Origin: CAIVAT01 sp037133475
GTDB taxonomy: Bacteria > Bacteroidota > Bacteroidia > Bacteroidales > FEN-979
DNA length: 64,000 nt
Assembly (NCBI GenBank): GCA_037133475.1
Contig: JBAXOB010000015.1
Coordinates: forward strand, 1-64,000
Direction: 5' to 3'
Of this stretch, positions 15,679-22,830 are shown piece after piece; position 1 is the first letter of the stretch; each line of letters opens with the position of its first letter. The notes under the pieces are model-generated. The model had not been told where the DNA came from. It ran no database searches and worked only from the letters and a program-made list of their open reading frames with translations. The translations under genes were made by a program, and so were the position numbers.

Positions 15679-16878
15679 ATGACAAAACCCAGGATCTACC
15701 TTGACAATGCAGCCACCACCTGTGTGGATGAGCGGGTGATGGAAATCATGCACTCCCTGTTCACACAGGCTTACGGCAACGCGTCGAGTCTCCATCACTA
15801 CGGGACGCAGGCAAAGGAACTCCTCGAAAATTCGAGGGCAACCCTGGCAAACTGTATCGGCGCTGACCCGGATGAAATATTTTTCACTTCGGGAGGAACA
15901 GAAGCCAACAATTGGGCGCTGAAGGGCATTGCCCATGCAAACAGGCACAAGGGGAAGCACATCATCGTCTCCTCCATCGAGCATGATTGCATCCTGAACA
16001 CCTGCAAATGGCTCGAAGATGAGGGATTTTTCATCACTTACCTGCCCGTTGACCCTGAAGGCATTGTCGACCTTGCCGCACTCAAGGAGGCCATCAACCC
16101 AAAAACGATCCTGGTTTCGGTGATGCACGCCAATAACGAGATCGGGACCATCCAGCCCGTCACAGAGATCGGAAGGATTTGCCGCGAACACAACCTTTAC
16201 TTCCATTCCGATGGCTGCCAGTCGTTTGGTAAAATCCCGCTGGATGTGAATCAACAGTCAATCGACCTGCTTACCATCAATGCGCATAAGATATTTGGAC
16301 CGAAAGGTACGGGCGCCTTGTACATCAGGAAAGGGACTGCTATCGTCCCCCTGCTTCACGGGGGAGGCCAGGAGGGCGGATTACGTTCCACCACCGAGAA
16401 TATCCCGGCCATCGCGGGTTTTGCACGTGCCGCCGAATTATGCATGGCCGAGATGGAACAGGAGGGCCTGCGTTTAACTTCATTAAGGAAAAAACTTACC
16501 GCTTTCCTGTTTTCAAACTTCGACAATGCCTATCTCAACGGGCATGAAGAGAAGCGCCTGCCGGGCCATTTCAGCTTCAGTTTCCATGGTTTTGAAGGGG
16601 AAACCATCAGGCTGCTCTTCCTGCTCGACGAAGCGGGAATTGCCGTTTCGGCAGGGTCAGCCTGCTCTTCGAACGACCGTTCCCACAGCGCCTCCCATGT
16701 ACTCCAGGCTATCGGGTTAAATCCATTCGAGGCCAGGGGCGGGATCAGGGTCAGCATGGGGCGGTTCACCACCGGGGAGGAGATCGACAGGTTCATTGAA
16801 AATCTTGAACGGTCGTTCAATAGTCTTACATCGATATTCTCGGGAAACTCATTCATTCGGGATGAGGTTACCCGTTGA
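15679..16878 (+). CDS. NifS/IscS-type cysteine desulfurase
   Basis: This 399-residue PLP enzyme should convert cysteine to alanine plus an enzyme-bound persulfide. It shows IYLDNAATT at the N-terminus, TSGGTEANNWAL near 75, MHANNEIGTIQP near 155, SDGCQSFGK near 180, PLP-binding Lys204 in NAHKIFGPKG, and the active-site Cys329 in SAGSACSS. The active-site loop is of the long class I (NifS/IscS) type, not the short SufS type. It starts 7 bp after the P-loop NTPase gene. No IscU/NifU scaffold is present in the window, so the persulfide is probably handed to the neighbouring ATPase/NTPase/Fe-S proteins. Confidence 0.93.
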   Translation: MTKPRIYLDNAATTCVDERVMEIMHSLFTQAYGNASSLHHYGTQAKELLENSRATLANCIGADPDEIFFTSGGTEANNWALKGIAHANRHKGKHIIVSSIEHDCILNTCKWLEDEGFFITYLPVDPEGIVDLAALKEAINPKTILVSVMHANNEIGTIQPVTEIGRICREHNLYFHSDGCQSFGKIPLDVNQQSIDLLTINAHKIFGPKGTGALYIRKGTAIVPLLHGGGQEGGLRSTTENIPAIAGFARAAELCMAEMEQEGLRLTSLRKKLTAFLFSNFDNAYLNGHEEKRLPGHFSFSFHGFEGETIRLLFLLDEAGIAVSAGSACSSNDRSHSASHVLQAIGLNPFEARGGIRVSMGRFTTGEEIDRFIENLERSFNSLTSIFSGNSFIRDEVTR

Positions 16879-16982
16879 TTTTTTTAACCAAAAGAACAAT
16901 TCCCAAGCCGCCATTGCGCCCTCATCCTGTCAATGCAACCATATATATATTCGGTTTAAAAACGCACCCAATTACCAAGAAG

Positions 16983-17210
16983 ATGAAAAACACCAATATT
17001 TTTACGCAACACCCTCAGCAGGTAAAGATGACCTACCTGCAGCATACCCTGTTTGCGCTGATGCTTGCCAGGAAAACACTTTCATGCGTATTTGCATCGC
17101 TGATCCACGCATTTTTTCCCTTCCTTTTTGTCACCCATACAAGCACAACGATCAGGGAATTGAACAAAATCTTCGAAAAACGTTTCGGAGATCCTCCTCC
17201 GGCAGGCTGA
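16983..17210 (+). CDS. DUF6356-like small membrane protein
   Basis: This 75-residue protein is preceded by about 100 bp after the desulfurase stop. Its sequence follows the DUF6356 pattern as I recall it: N-terminal F-T-x-HP..V..TYLQH, then a hydrophobic central stretch with ASLIHAFFPFLFVTHTS, and TIRELN near the end. Family members are short inner-membrane proteins of unknown function. A longer frame starting at 16875 overlaps the desulfurase stop and adds a non-conserved, proline-rich leader, so ATG 16983 is preferred. Its place inside the metallocluster operon might be incidental, or it might anchor the soluble components at the membrane. Confidence 0.65.
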   Translation: MKNTNIFTQHPQQVKMTYLQHTLFALMLARKTLSCVFASLIHAFFPFLFVTHTSTTIRELNKIFEKRFGDPPPAG

Positions 17211-17314
17211 CGGCAGGAAACCCAAGCCTGATGCAAAGCAAAGGCGTCGGCGCCAGTTTTCAGTGTAGTGAGCACAGTATTAGAAAATTCAACAATAATC
17301 ATCAATAAAGCAAC

Positions 17315-18004
17315 ATGGAAGCATCCATAAAAGAGCCCAAAACAATGAATCTGCTCCCGCAGCTCGACTGCGGCGCCTGCGGATATAAGACCTGCGGTGA
17401 ATTTGCCCAGGCTGTCGATAACACCGAAACCACCCTGAAAATGTGCATTCATGTGAAGCACAACGGCACCTCCGTAAAAAACGTAATCGACCTGATCAAC
17501 AGCAAGGAGACTGTGTCGGTAGGAGAAAAAATGGGATGGAAGGACCATCTGAAGCGCGATTTTGACTTCATCCTCGACTGTTTCGAGAATGAACCCGGTC
17601 CCCGCGAAACCATCCTCCCCTATAATCCCGCACTGGTGAAGGAGCTGAATGTAAAGAAGGGCGATGTCATGATCGGTCGCCCGATGGGGATGTCGTGCGG
17701 TTGCCCGATCACCCATTGCGGCGTGGTTACCGATTCAGACCCCCGCAACGGCGTCATCAACTGGTGCGTCACAGGTCCTCTCAGGCCCAGGTCGGAAGGT
17801 TTCGTCGACATTGGTTATTATGTTGCCCAGGGTTATGAAGGCATTATCAAGGATTCGAAGGAGAAGATCGAGCTGGGACGCAGGTACTGGTTCATGCCCC
17901 GCAGGTGTATGCTTCAATGGCGTCACAGCGGCCTTGTCAATGCCGTCACCAAGATGAAAGACGGGAGTTACAAAGTCAGGATTGAGGGTCTATTTATCGG
18001 CTAG
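17315..18004 (+). CDS. Fe-S protein with N-terminal 4Fe-4S (PF04060-type) domain
   Basis: This 229-residue protein starts with a four-cysteine cluster-binding domain: Cys19, Cys22, Cys27 and Cys44 in LDCGACGYKTCGEFA...LKMC, the C-x2-C-x4-C-x16-C pattern of the 'Fes' domain also found in the CODH/ACS corrinoid protein and in RnfB. The rest (about 70-229) is a conserved-looking domain with a second cysteine group (GMSCGCPITHCGV near 126-136, then INWC) and a GRRYWFMPRRCML segment; I do not recognise this domain. Translation may start at 17315 or at the ATG at 17345. Given the neighbours, it may be the target, scaffold or electron-transfer partner of the assembly module. Confidence 0.8.
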   Translation: MEASIKEPKTMNLLPQLDCGACGYKTCGEFAQAVDNTETTLKMCIHVKHNGTSVKNVIDLINSKETVSVGEKMGWKDHLKRDFDFILDCFENEPGPRETILPYNPALVKELNVKKGDVMIGRPMGMSCGCPITHCGVVTDSDPRNGVINWCVTGPLRPRSEGFVDIGYYVAQGYEGIIKDSKEKIELGRRYWFMPRRCMLQWRHSGLVNAVTKMKDGSYKVRIEGLFIG

Positions 18005-18115
18005 GGTTCTCCTGGCTTATAAAAATACTGTCCGGTGCTGAATATTGGCTGGTTAGAAATGGGTTAACGGATACTTCCCGGCGAACCGGAAGGAGGCTGG
18101 TTCCCTGGGAGACTC

Positions 18116-19417
18116 CTATTGCTTTCCCAGGGTATACCTCCCATTAACCCTGAGAAGTTTCCAGCCTGTCGCGGGTTTCAGCTTCCATCCCCTGCCCTCA
18201 GCCAGGGAGTCGGCAACCCGCCGTGGCGCTGCTACTGAAACATGTTTCCAGTCGGAACTGATCAGCGCACCGCAACTGTCAACTTCAAGGATTCCCCAAA
18301 CATCGGTGATCCTCAGGTTGGGATAGACTGTTCCCAGCGAATCGAGCGGCACCAGGTTGCCGGGTGAAAAGCCCACCCCCATGTGGACGGACTGTATGGT
18401 CAGTACGCTGTCGCCCAGGAACATATCCCGGTACCGTTTCACCTGTTCCAATCGTATTAATTCCCTTGCGTTTTCAATTGCGATTATTGAGTCGACCTTA
18501 TAAAGTTTGCCGACTGACATAACCTCCTTTGACGAGGGAATCGCAGAACCGGCATTGAAAAAAGCCAGGAGAAACCCTGTCAGGTCTGTTTTTTGTTTGA
18601 TTTTCAGGTTCCATGTTGAAACGGATTGCTGCATGAAATAACCGTAGACGGGCAAGGTGAAATAGGCAAAAGAGCGGACAAAGGTGTTAAGGTCATAAAA
18701 CCAGTCGAGCTGGGAAGCATCATGTCGTTTAAATGCTTCAAAATTCCATCCGCTCAGGACATTCCCGGTATACTCGGCGAGTCCTTCATTCATTTCGAGG
18801 GCGTTTTCATTCGTACGTGAACCCGGGAACAGGTGTTGCCGGTATTTCCTGAACATCAGCGCATGGGCAACATGGGGCGCCGGATTATCAGACCGTATCG
18901 CCTCCTTCAGCGCTTCAATCTCCATTTTCAACCAGGTCCGCCCCTCCCTTGTATCGAGATGGGTGCACGATGCACCGGCCAGATTCTTAAACCCAACCTC
19001 AGGCTGGATCCGGTGAAAAGATTCATGGACCAGTACATTTATTTTTTCTGACTGCGTCAGGTCCAGGGGCCATCTGACCATGGTCCACCTCCGGCCATTC
19101 CATTCAACGGCAGAATTAGATATGATAAGGTTTTCAGGGAACAACCCCGCATAAATATCACCGTGAAGCACCAGTGTCCTCTTTTTGTCGGGCATGTTTG
19201 CCAGCGCCAACCGTGTTCCCGGGTTGATCAGCAAGACCGGCCCCACCATTTTATGACGCCAAAGCCGGCCATTATCCTGTTTCAAAACCGCATCCAGCGC
19301 CGAGAACGCTTGTCGGGCCTGGTCAACCGTACTGTCGGAGAGCCGGTACCGCTGGCCGTAACAGCTGACGTTGCAAAGTAACACCAGCAAAACAACATAG
19401 AATCGCAGATACCCCAT
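18116..19417 (-). CDS. Secreted putative zinc metallopeptidase (HExxH) of unknown family
   Basis: This 433-residue protein has an N-terminal signal (YVVLLVLLCNVSCYGQ; the Cys might make it a lipoprotein). A HExxH zinc-binding motif is at His131-Glu132-His135 (VLVHESFHRIQ). Downstream at about 210, NEGLAEYTG supplies a glutamate in an E-x-x-A-E-Y context that could be the third zinc ligand, as in gluzincins. The C-terminal third (about 330-433) seems to be a separate small domain (VHMGVGFSPGNLVPLDSLGTVYP, WKLLRVNGRYTLGK). Apart from the motif I do not recognise the family. It is convergent with the Fe-S operon and 33 bp downstream of the FISUMP gene on the same strand. Confidence 0.7.
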   Translation of the reverse strand: MGYLRFYVVLLVLLCNVSCYGQRYRLSDSTVDQARQAFSALDAVLKQDNGRLWRHKMVGPVLLINPGTRLALANMPDKKRTLVLHGDIYAGLFPENLIISNSAVEWNGRRWTMVRWPLDLTQSEKINVLVHESFHRIQPEVGFKNLAGASCTHLDTREGRTWLKMEIEALKEAIRSDNPAPHVAHALMFRKYRQHLFPGSRTNENALEMNEGLAEYTGNVLSGWNFEAFKRHDASQLDWFYDLNTFVRSFAYFTLPVYGYFMQQSVSTWNLKIKQKTDLTGFLLAFFNAGSAIPSSKEVMSVGKLYKVDSIIAIENARELIRLEQVKRYRDMFLGDSVLTIQSVHMGVGFSPGNLVPLDSLGTVYPNLRITDVWGILEVDSCGALISSDWKHVSVAAPRRVADSLAEGRGWKLKPATGWKLLRVNGRYTLGKQ

Positions 19418-19450
19418 ACGATCAGGACTATAAAAAAACTTTCAATCCCC

Positions 19451-20758
19451 TCAGTCGTGGATGCAACGCACCGACAACTCCGTGGTCTTAAGCGCAAACC
19501 CGCTGCCAACGCCCGCTGTGAAATAGGAAAGGGCTATGCTCCAGCCATTATTCATATCCATGGAATAGGAGGACCAGAAACTGGTATATTTCCAGAGCTG
19601 GGCCGAGATCCCGTTGTCCCTCATTCCGGCCGCGAGGGCTGTAAATCCGCTGCTGTTGTCGGCCCCGGCATTGGGCGAAAGCCAATGATCGTAATGGGCC
19701 TCCTTGAGTTTTCCACCGGCAATCGAATCAGGCCCCAGGAAACCCAGCATGGTCGCCATCTCCGTATTGGTCGGGACATGCCAGCCGGGCGGGCAAATTC
19801 CCCTTGCTCCCGGTGTTGTCGTGTATTTCATCATTTCATTCCAGGGATACAGCGCGCCATAGACCTCACAATTATTTTCCTGGTCATCATAACAGTACTT
19901 TTCAATAATCCCGTTGTCCGAAGCGATCTGGCTGGTATCCAGCTTCGTACCGATGTTGAGATTTTCGCGGAACCAGCATTGGGTCCCTATGGCAACCGTA
20001 TGATAGCCGTGTTTGCCGTAGCGCACAGATGTAACGGCACACGAATGAGCCGTATGGGTGAAATCAAACGACAAGGTCGTATCAGCCCCGGGGCAAGGCG
20101 TAAGGATGGTGGCGCTAAGTGTGCCGTGATAGCCTGTAAATTCAAGGTTGTTGCAGGTATCCCAGACGAAATTATTGTGCGCCCGGGCCGATTTCAACGC
20201 GGGGGGTGCATTGATTGTCCCCAGGAAGGCCAGGCGGTTAGCCTTGGCGACATCCGGGGCATCTGAAATTATTTTAATGCTTTTCATCCCTGCATGCCCA
20301 TGAGCAGTGAAAATAAAGATCCCGGTATGTCCCGGCGAGAAAAGAAAGGAATAATATCCGCGCCCCAGTTCCTGTTGAAGACCGGCAACCTGTGCACCTG
20401 TTGTTAAGGTAACGGAGATATTGAGCATCCCCGGTCCAGGCTGGAAAACGGTAATTTTCGTATCAGTCCCGGCAGGATTCGGAATATTCGGAAATACCTG
20501 CAACGCTTGAGCATCTCCGCTCAACTCGTCGATCCCGGGTCCCCAGCATGGGGATAATGCAAATGAAAACAGGGAATCAGGCCACTTCACGGTCGTATCA
20601 CATAAGCGGTCGAGGTTTCTGACCCTGACACTGTCGGTTTTTGCAAAGATCCCGTTGTCGGCCCCTGTGAAGGTCAGCCTGCGGACGGTTCGCTGGGAAA
20701 AGGCAACCGTGGCCAACATCACTAAGGAACAAACAATTACAAATTTCTTCCTATTCAT
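19451..20758 (-). CDS. FISUMP-domain protein with T9SS-sorting-like N-terminal module
   Basis: This 435-residue secreted protein has a signal peptide (FVIVCSLVMLATVAFSQ). Residues 20-140 contain VRVRNLDRLCDTTVKWPDS and a beta-rich part with FPNIPNPAGTDTKITVF..., which resembles the T9SS type A sorting fold (YPNP...) but is placed at the N-terminus. Residues 250-435 form a Fibrobacter succinogenes major paralogous (FISUMP) domain: YGKHGYHTVAIGTQCWFREN, ENNCEVYGALYPWNEMM, GICPPGWHVPTNTEM, SGFTALAAGMRD, YTSFWSS and SVRCIHD. The same N-terminal module occurs in the SusF-like protein at 38108-39892. The role is probably at the cell surface. The start at 20758 avoids a lysine-rich leader from an upstream ATG at 20788. 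Confidence 0.88.
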   Translation of the reverse strand: MNRKKFVIVCSLVMLATVAFSQRTVRRLTFTGADNGIFAKTDSVRVRNLDRLCDTTVKWPDSLFSFALSPCWGPGIDELSGDAQALQVFPNIPNPAGTDTKITVFQPGPGMLNISVTLTTGAQVAGLQQELGRGYYSFLFSPGHTGIFIFTAHGHAGMKSIKIISDAPDVAKANRLAFLGTINAPPALKSARAHNNFVWDTCNNLEFTGYHGTLSATILTPCPGADTTLSFDFTHTAHSCAVTSVRYGKHGYHTVAIGTQCWFRENLNIGTKLDTSQIASDNGIIEKYCYDDQENNCEVYGALYPWNEMMKYTTTPGARGICPPGWHVPTNTEMATMLGFLGPDSIAGGKLKEAHYDHWLSPNAGADNSSGFTALAAGMRDNGISAQLWKYTSFWSSYSMDMNNGWSIALSYFTAGVGSGFALKTTELSVRCIHD

Positions 20759-20912
20759 CTGCTTAATATTTAACATTTTTTTGCGCATGAGCCCCGGGTA
20801 ACCCGATCCGGATTCACCTCAGGATATCACCCCTGATCTTCGATAAATGTGCCCATGCCGGGCCTCTTTGCTTTCGTGTTCCAGGTATATGATACCATGA
20901 CAATTCACTGAT

Positions 20913-20920
20913 CAAATGTA
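20913..20920 (-). promoter_or_regulatory. Possible -7 element of the FISUMP gene
   Basis: The minus-strand sequence TACATTTG fits TAnnTTTG. It lies about 155 bases upstream of the start codon, and only a weak -33 (CTTG near 20938-20941) is present. Confidence 0.3.
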
Positions 20921-21004
20921 CGGAATTTGGGGAGGATACAAGTTCGGACGACCACATTTTTTTCGCACTGACTGACAATCTCCATCTGCATTTTCAATAT
21001 TTTC

Positions 21005-21679
21005 ATGAGGAAATGGCCGGAACTTTTATCTTTGCTGTTTTTTTTAACCAAATACAACATTGACTTGAATTCAAAAACCGATAACCTGTTCCCGGTACAT
21101 CACGAGATACTTAACAGGAAAGAAAAGGAGGCGCTGCTCAGGCAACGGTCTGTTGTTTTGTGGCTTACAGGATTTTCCGGAGCCGGTAAGACAACCATTG
21201 CAAAACATCTTGAAGTGGAACTTTACAGCATGGGATATCTGACCCAGATTCTCGATGGGGACAACATCCGCACCGGAGTTAACAACAACCTCGGATTTTC
21301 CGACAGTGACCGGTATGAGAACATCCGCAGGATCTCTGAAATCTCAAAATTATTTTTTCATTGCGGCATTATCACTATAAACTGTTTTATCAGCCCTACT
21401 GAGGATATCAGGGAGCTGGCGCGCAAAATCATAGGGAAGGATGACCTGGTGGAAATATTCGTCAACGCCCCCCTGGATGTCTGTGAATACCGCGATGTCA
21501 AGGGGCTCTACTCAAAAGCCCGGAGGGGTGAGATCAAAGAATTTACAGGCATTACTTCGCCTTTTGAACCGCCAAGGCATACCGATATCGAAATCCGCAC
21601 CGACCAGCTTTCCATAGAAGAATCTGTCAGGAAGATCCTGGACTTCATTCTTCCCCGCATTGAATACAGCACGGTATAA
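21005..21679 (+). CDS. cysC: Adenylylsulfate (APS) kinase
   Basis: This 224-residue protein phosphorylates adenosine 5'-phosphosulfate to PAPS. It has Walker A (GFSGAGKTT near residue 58), ILDGDNIRTGVNNNLGFS, RYENIRRISEISKLF, CFISPTEDIRELAR, DVCEYRDVKGLYSKARRGEIKEFTGI and SPFEPP, all typical CysC signatures. The first 40 residues are longer than usual. Family members often start just before the HHEIL segment, and a TTG near 21060 could be the true start. No CysND/Sat genes are nearby, so PAPS may serve sulfation of a surface polysaccharide or sulfolipid rather than assimilation; this is inference. Confidence 0.93.
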   Translation: MRKWPELLSLLFFLTKYNIDLNSKTDNLFPVHHEILNRKEKEALLRQRSVVLWLTGFSGAGKTTIAKHLEVELYSMGYLTQILDGDNIRTGVNNNLGFSDSDRYENIRRISEISKLFFHCGIITINCFISPTEDIRELARKIIGKDDLVEIFVNAPLDVCEYRDVKGLYSKARRGEIKEFTGITSPFEPPRHTDIEIRTDQLSIEESVRKILDFILPRIEYSTV

Positions 21680-21693
21680 ACCCCGAATCACCG

Positions 21694-21797
21694 CATTCCC
21701 GAATTCCTGCATTCCTGCATTCCCGCATTCCTGCATTTCTGCATTCCCGCATTCCTGCATTCCTGCATTCCTGCATTCCTGCATTCCTGCATTCCCG
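21694..21797. repeat. 13-copy 8-bp tandem repeat (CATTCCTG)
   Basis: Thirteen uninterrupted 8-base units cover 104 bp. Most are CATTCCTG or CATTCCCG, with single variants CATTTCTG and AATTCCTG. The array fills the gap between two convergent genes, starting 15 bp after the cysC stop and ending 6 bp before the band-7 gene stop. Copy variation is mostly at one position (T/C). This looks like a minisatellite prone to slippage. It could also act as a bidirectional transcription-end region, but no stem is formed by the repeat itself. Confidence 0.95.
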
Positions 21798-21803
21798 CAT
21801 TAC

Positions 21804-22691
21804 TTAAACAGGCGCATACTTGGTATCCGGTTTATCCCTGATCGGGATGATCCCGGCCATTTCGCCCAGGACATTAACCAGGTCGGATCCGGCCGGAACC
21901 ACAATTTTCGAATTATCTTTCAGGGAGGTCTCCAGCGCCTGGATTTTCCGAAGAATCTGGGCATTCCCGATAAAATATTTCTCCGCAGCTTCATTAACCA
22001 GTGCGATGGCCTGGGCCTCCCCTTCAGCCCTGAGGATCTGACCCTGTTTTACCCCTTCCGCACGGCGGATTTCGGCGCGTTTCTCCCCGTCGGCCTTGGT
22101 TTCGGCAGCGGTGGCATAATCGATGGCGGCAATTTTTTCATTTTCCGCCTTGACAATCTTGTTCATGGTTTCCTGAACATCTTTCGGCGGGTCAATTTCC
22201 TTTAGTTCAGTCCTGACAATCTGGATTCCCCAGTTTTTGGTTTCATCAAGCAGGGTGCCGTGCAACTCCTTGTTGATCTTGCCGCGTTCGCTGTTGGCCG
22301 ATTTCAGCGTCATGGTGCCGATAATGTTACGCAGGGTGGTCCGCGCCAGGTTCACAATCTGGTATTCAATATTGTTGACATTATATTGCGAATTCTTCAC
22401 GCTCTCCTCGTCGCTGGTAATTTTGAAATAGACCTGCGCGTCAACCTTGGCATTCAGGTTGTCATTGGTGATAATCTCCTGCGGTTCGGCATTGATCATT
22501 TTTTCGGTGATGTTTACCTGGTACATCAGGTCAATGCCCGGCATGATCCAGTGAAAACCCGGGTTGGCAAAACGGTTGTACTTGCCGAAACGTTCAATAA
22601 GTCCGCGGTGGGTAGGCCTGACAATTCTAACCCCTGAGAAAAAGAACAGTCCGACAGCACCAACAATGATCAGAATCAAAACATTGTTCAT
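21804..22691 (-). CDS. SPFH/band-7 (stomatin/prohibitin-like) membrane protein
   Basis: This 295-residue protein has one N-terminal transmembrane helix (VLILIIVGAVGLFFFSGVRIV). The SPFH domain follows at about 25-180 (THRGLIERFGKYNRFANPGFHWIMPGID, NAKVDAQVYFKIT, LRNIIGTMTL, WGIQIVRTELKEIDPP), then a long charged coiled coil at about 185-250 (IAAIDYATAAETKADGEKRAE). The end carries the usual stomatin tail (IPIRD). Such proteins form large membrane-associated rings that organise lipid domains and modulate membrane proteases. No NfeD partner gene is adjacent. It is convergent with cysC across the tandem repeat. Confidence 0.92.
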   Translation of the reverse strand: MNNVLILIIVGAVGLFFFSGVRIVRPTHRGLIERFGKYNRFANPGFHWIMPGIDLMYQVNITEKMINAEPQEIITNDNLNAKVDAQVYFKITSDEESVKNSQYNVNNIEYQIVNLARTTLRNIIGTMTLKSANSERGKINKELHGTLLDETKNWGIQIVRTELKEIDPPKDVQETMNKIVKAENEKIAAIDYATAAETKADGEKRAEIRRAEGVKQGQILRAEGEAQAIALVNEAAEKYFIGNAQILRKIQALETSLKDNSKIVVPAGSDLVNVLGEMAGIIPIRDKPDTKYAPV

Positions 22692-22797
22692 AATGATTTT
22701 GTTTAAGGTTTATACTCAAAATATGTTCTAACAAACTTAGTGAAATTCTCCCAGCAATCAATTTTTGAGATATAAATAAAGTAATCATAATTTTTTA

Positions 22798-22805
22798 TAT
22801 TTTTG
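22798..22805 (+). promoter_or_regulatory. -7 element of the M49-like peptidase gene
   Basis: TATTTTTG (TAnnTTTG) lies 26 bases upstream of the ATG at 22831. No TTTG at the proper -33 spacing was seen. Confidence 0.4.
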
Positions 22806-22830
22806 CCCATAACAATAAATGTAAATTGTC

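Noticed and set aside
16796..17308. 170-codon plus-strand frame across the nifS end and the following gap
   Set aside because: Half of it lies inside the nifS-like gene in another frame. The same DNA encodes a DUF6356-like protein from 16983 in a better-supported frame.
17033..17716. 227-codon minus-strand frame opposite the Fe-S gene
   Set aside because: It is antisense to a gene with clear cluster-binding motifs, and its translation has no family features.
21512..21784. Minus-strand frame with repeated MQECGNAG units
   Set aside because: It is produced by translating the CATTCCTG tandem array. Because the 8-bp unit cycles through all frames, this is an artefact of the repeat.
21694..21797. 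Possible CRISPR array
   Set aside because: The unit is only 8 bp and there are no unique spacers or cas genes. It is a simple minisatellite.
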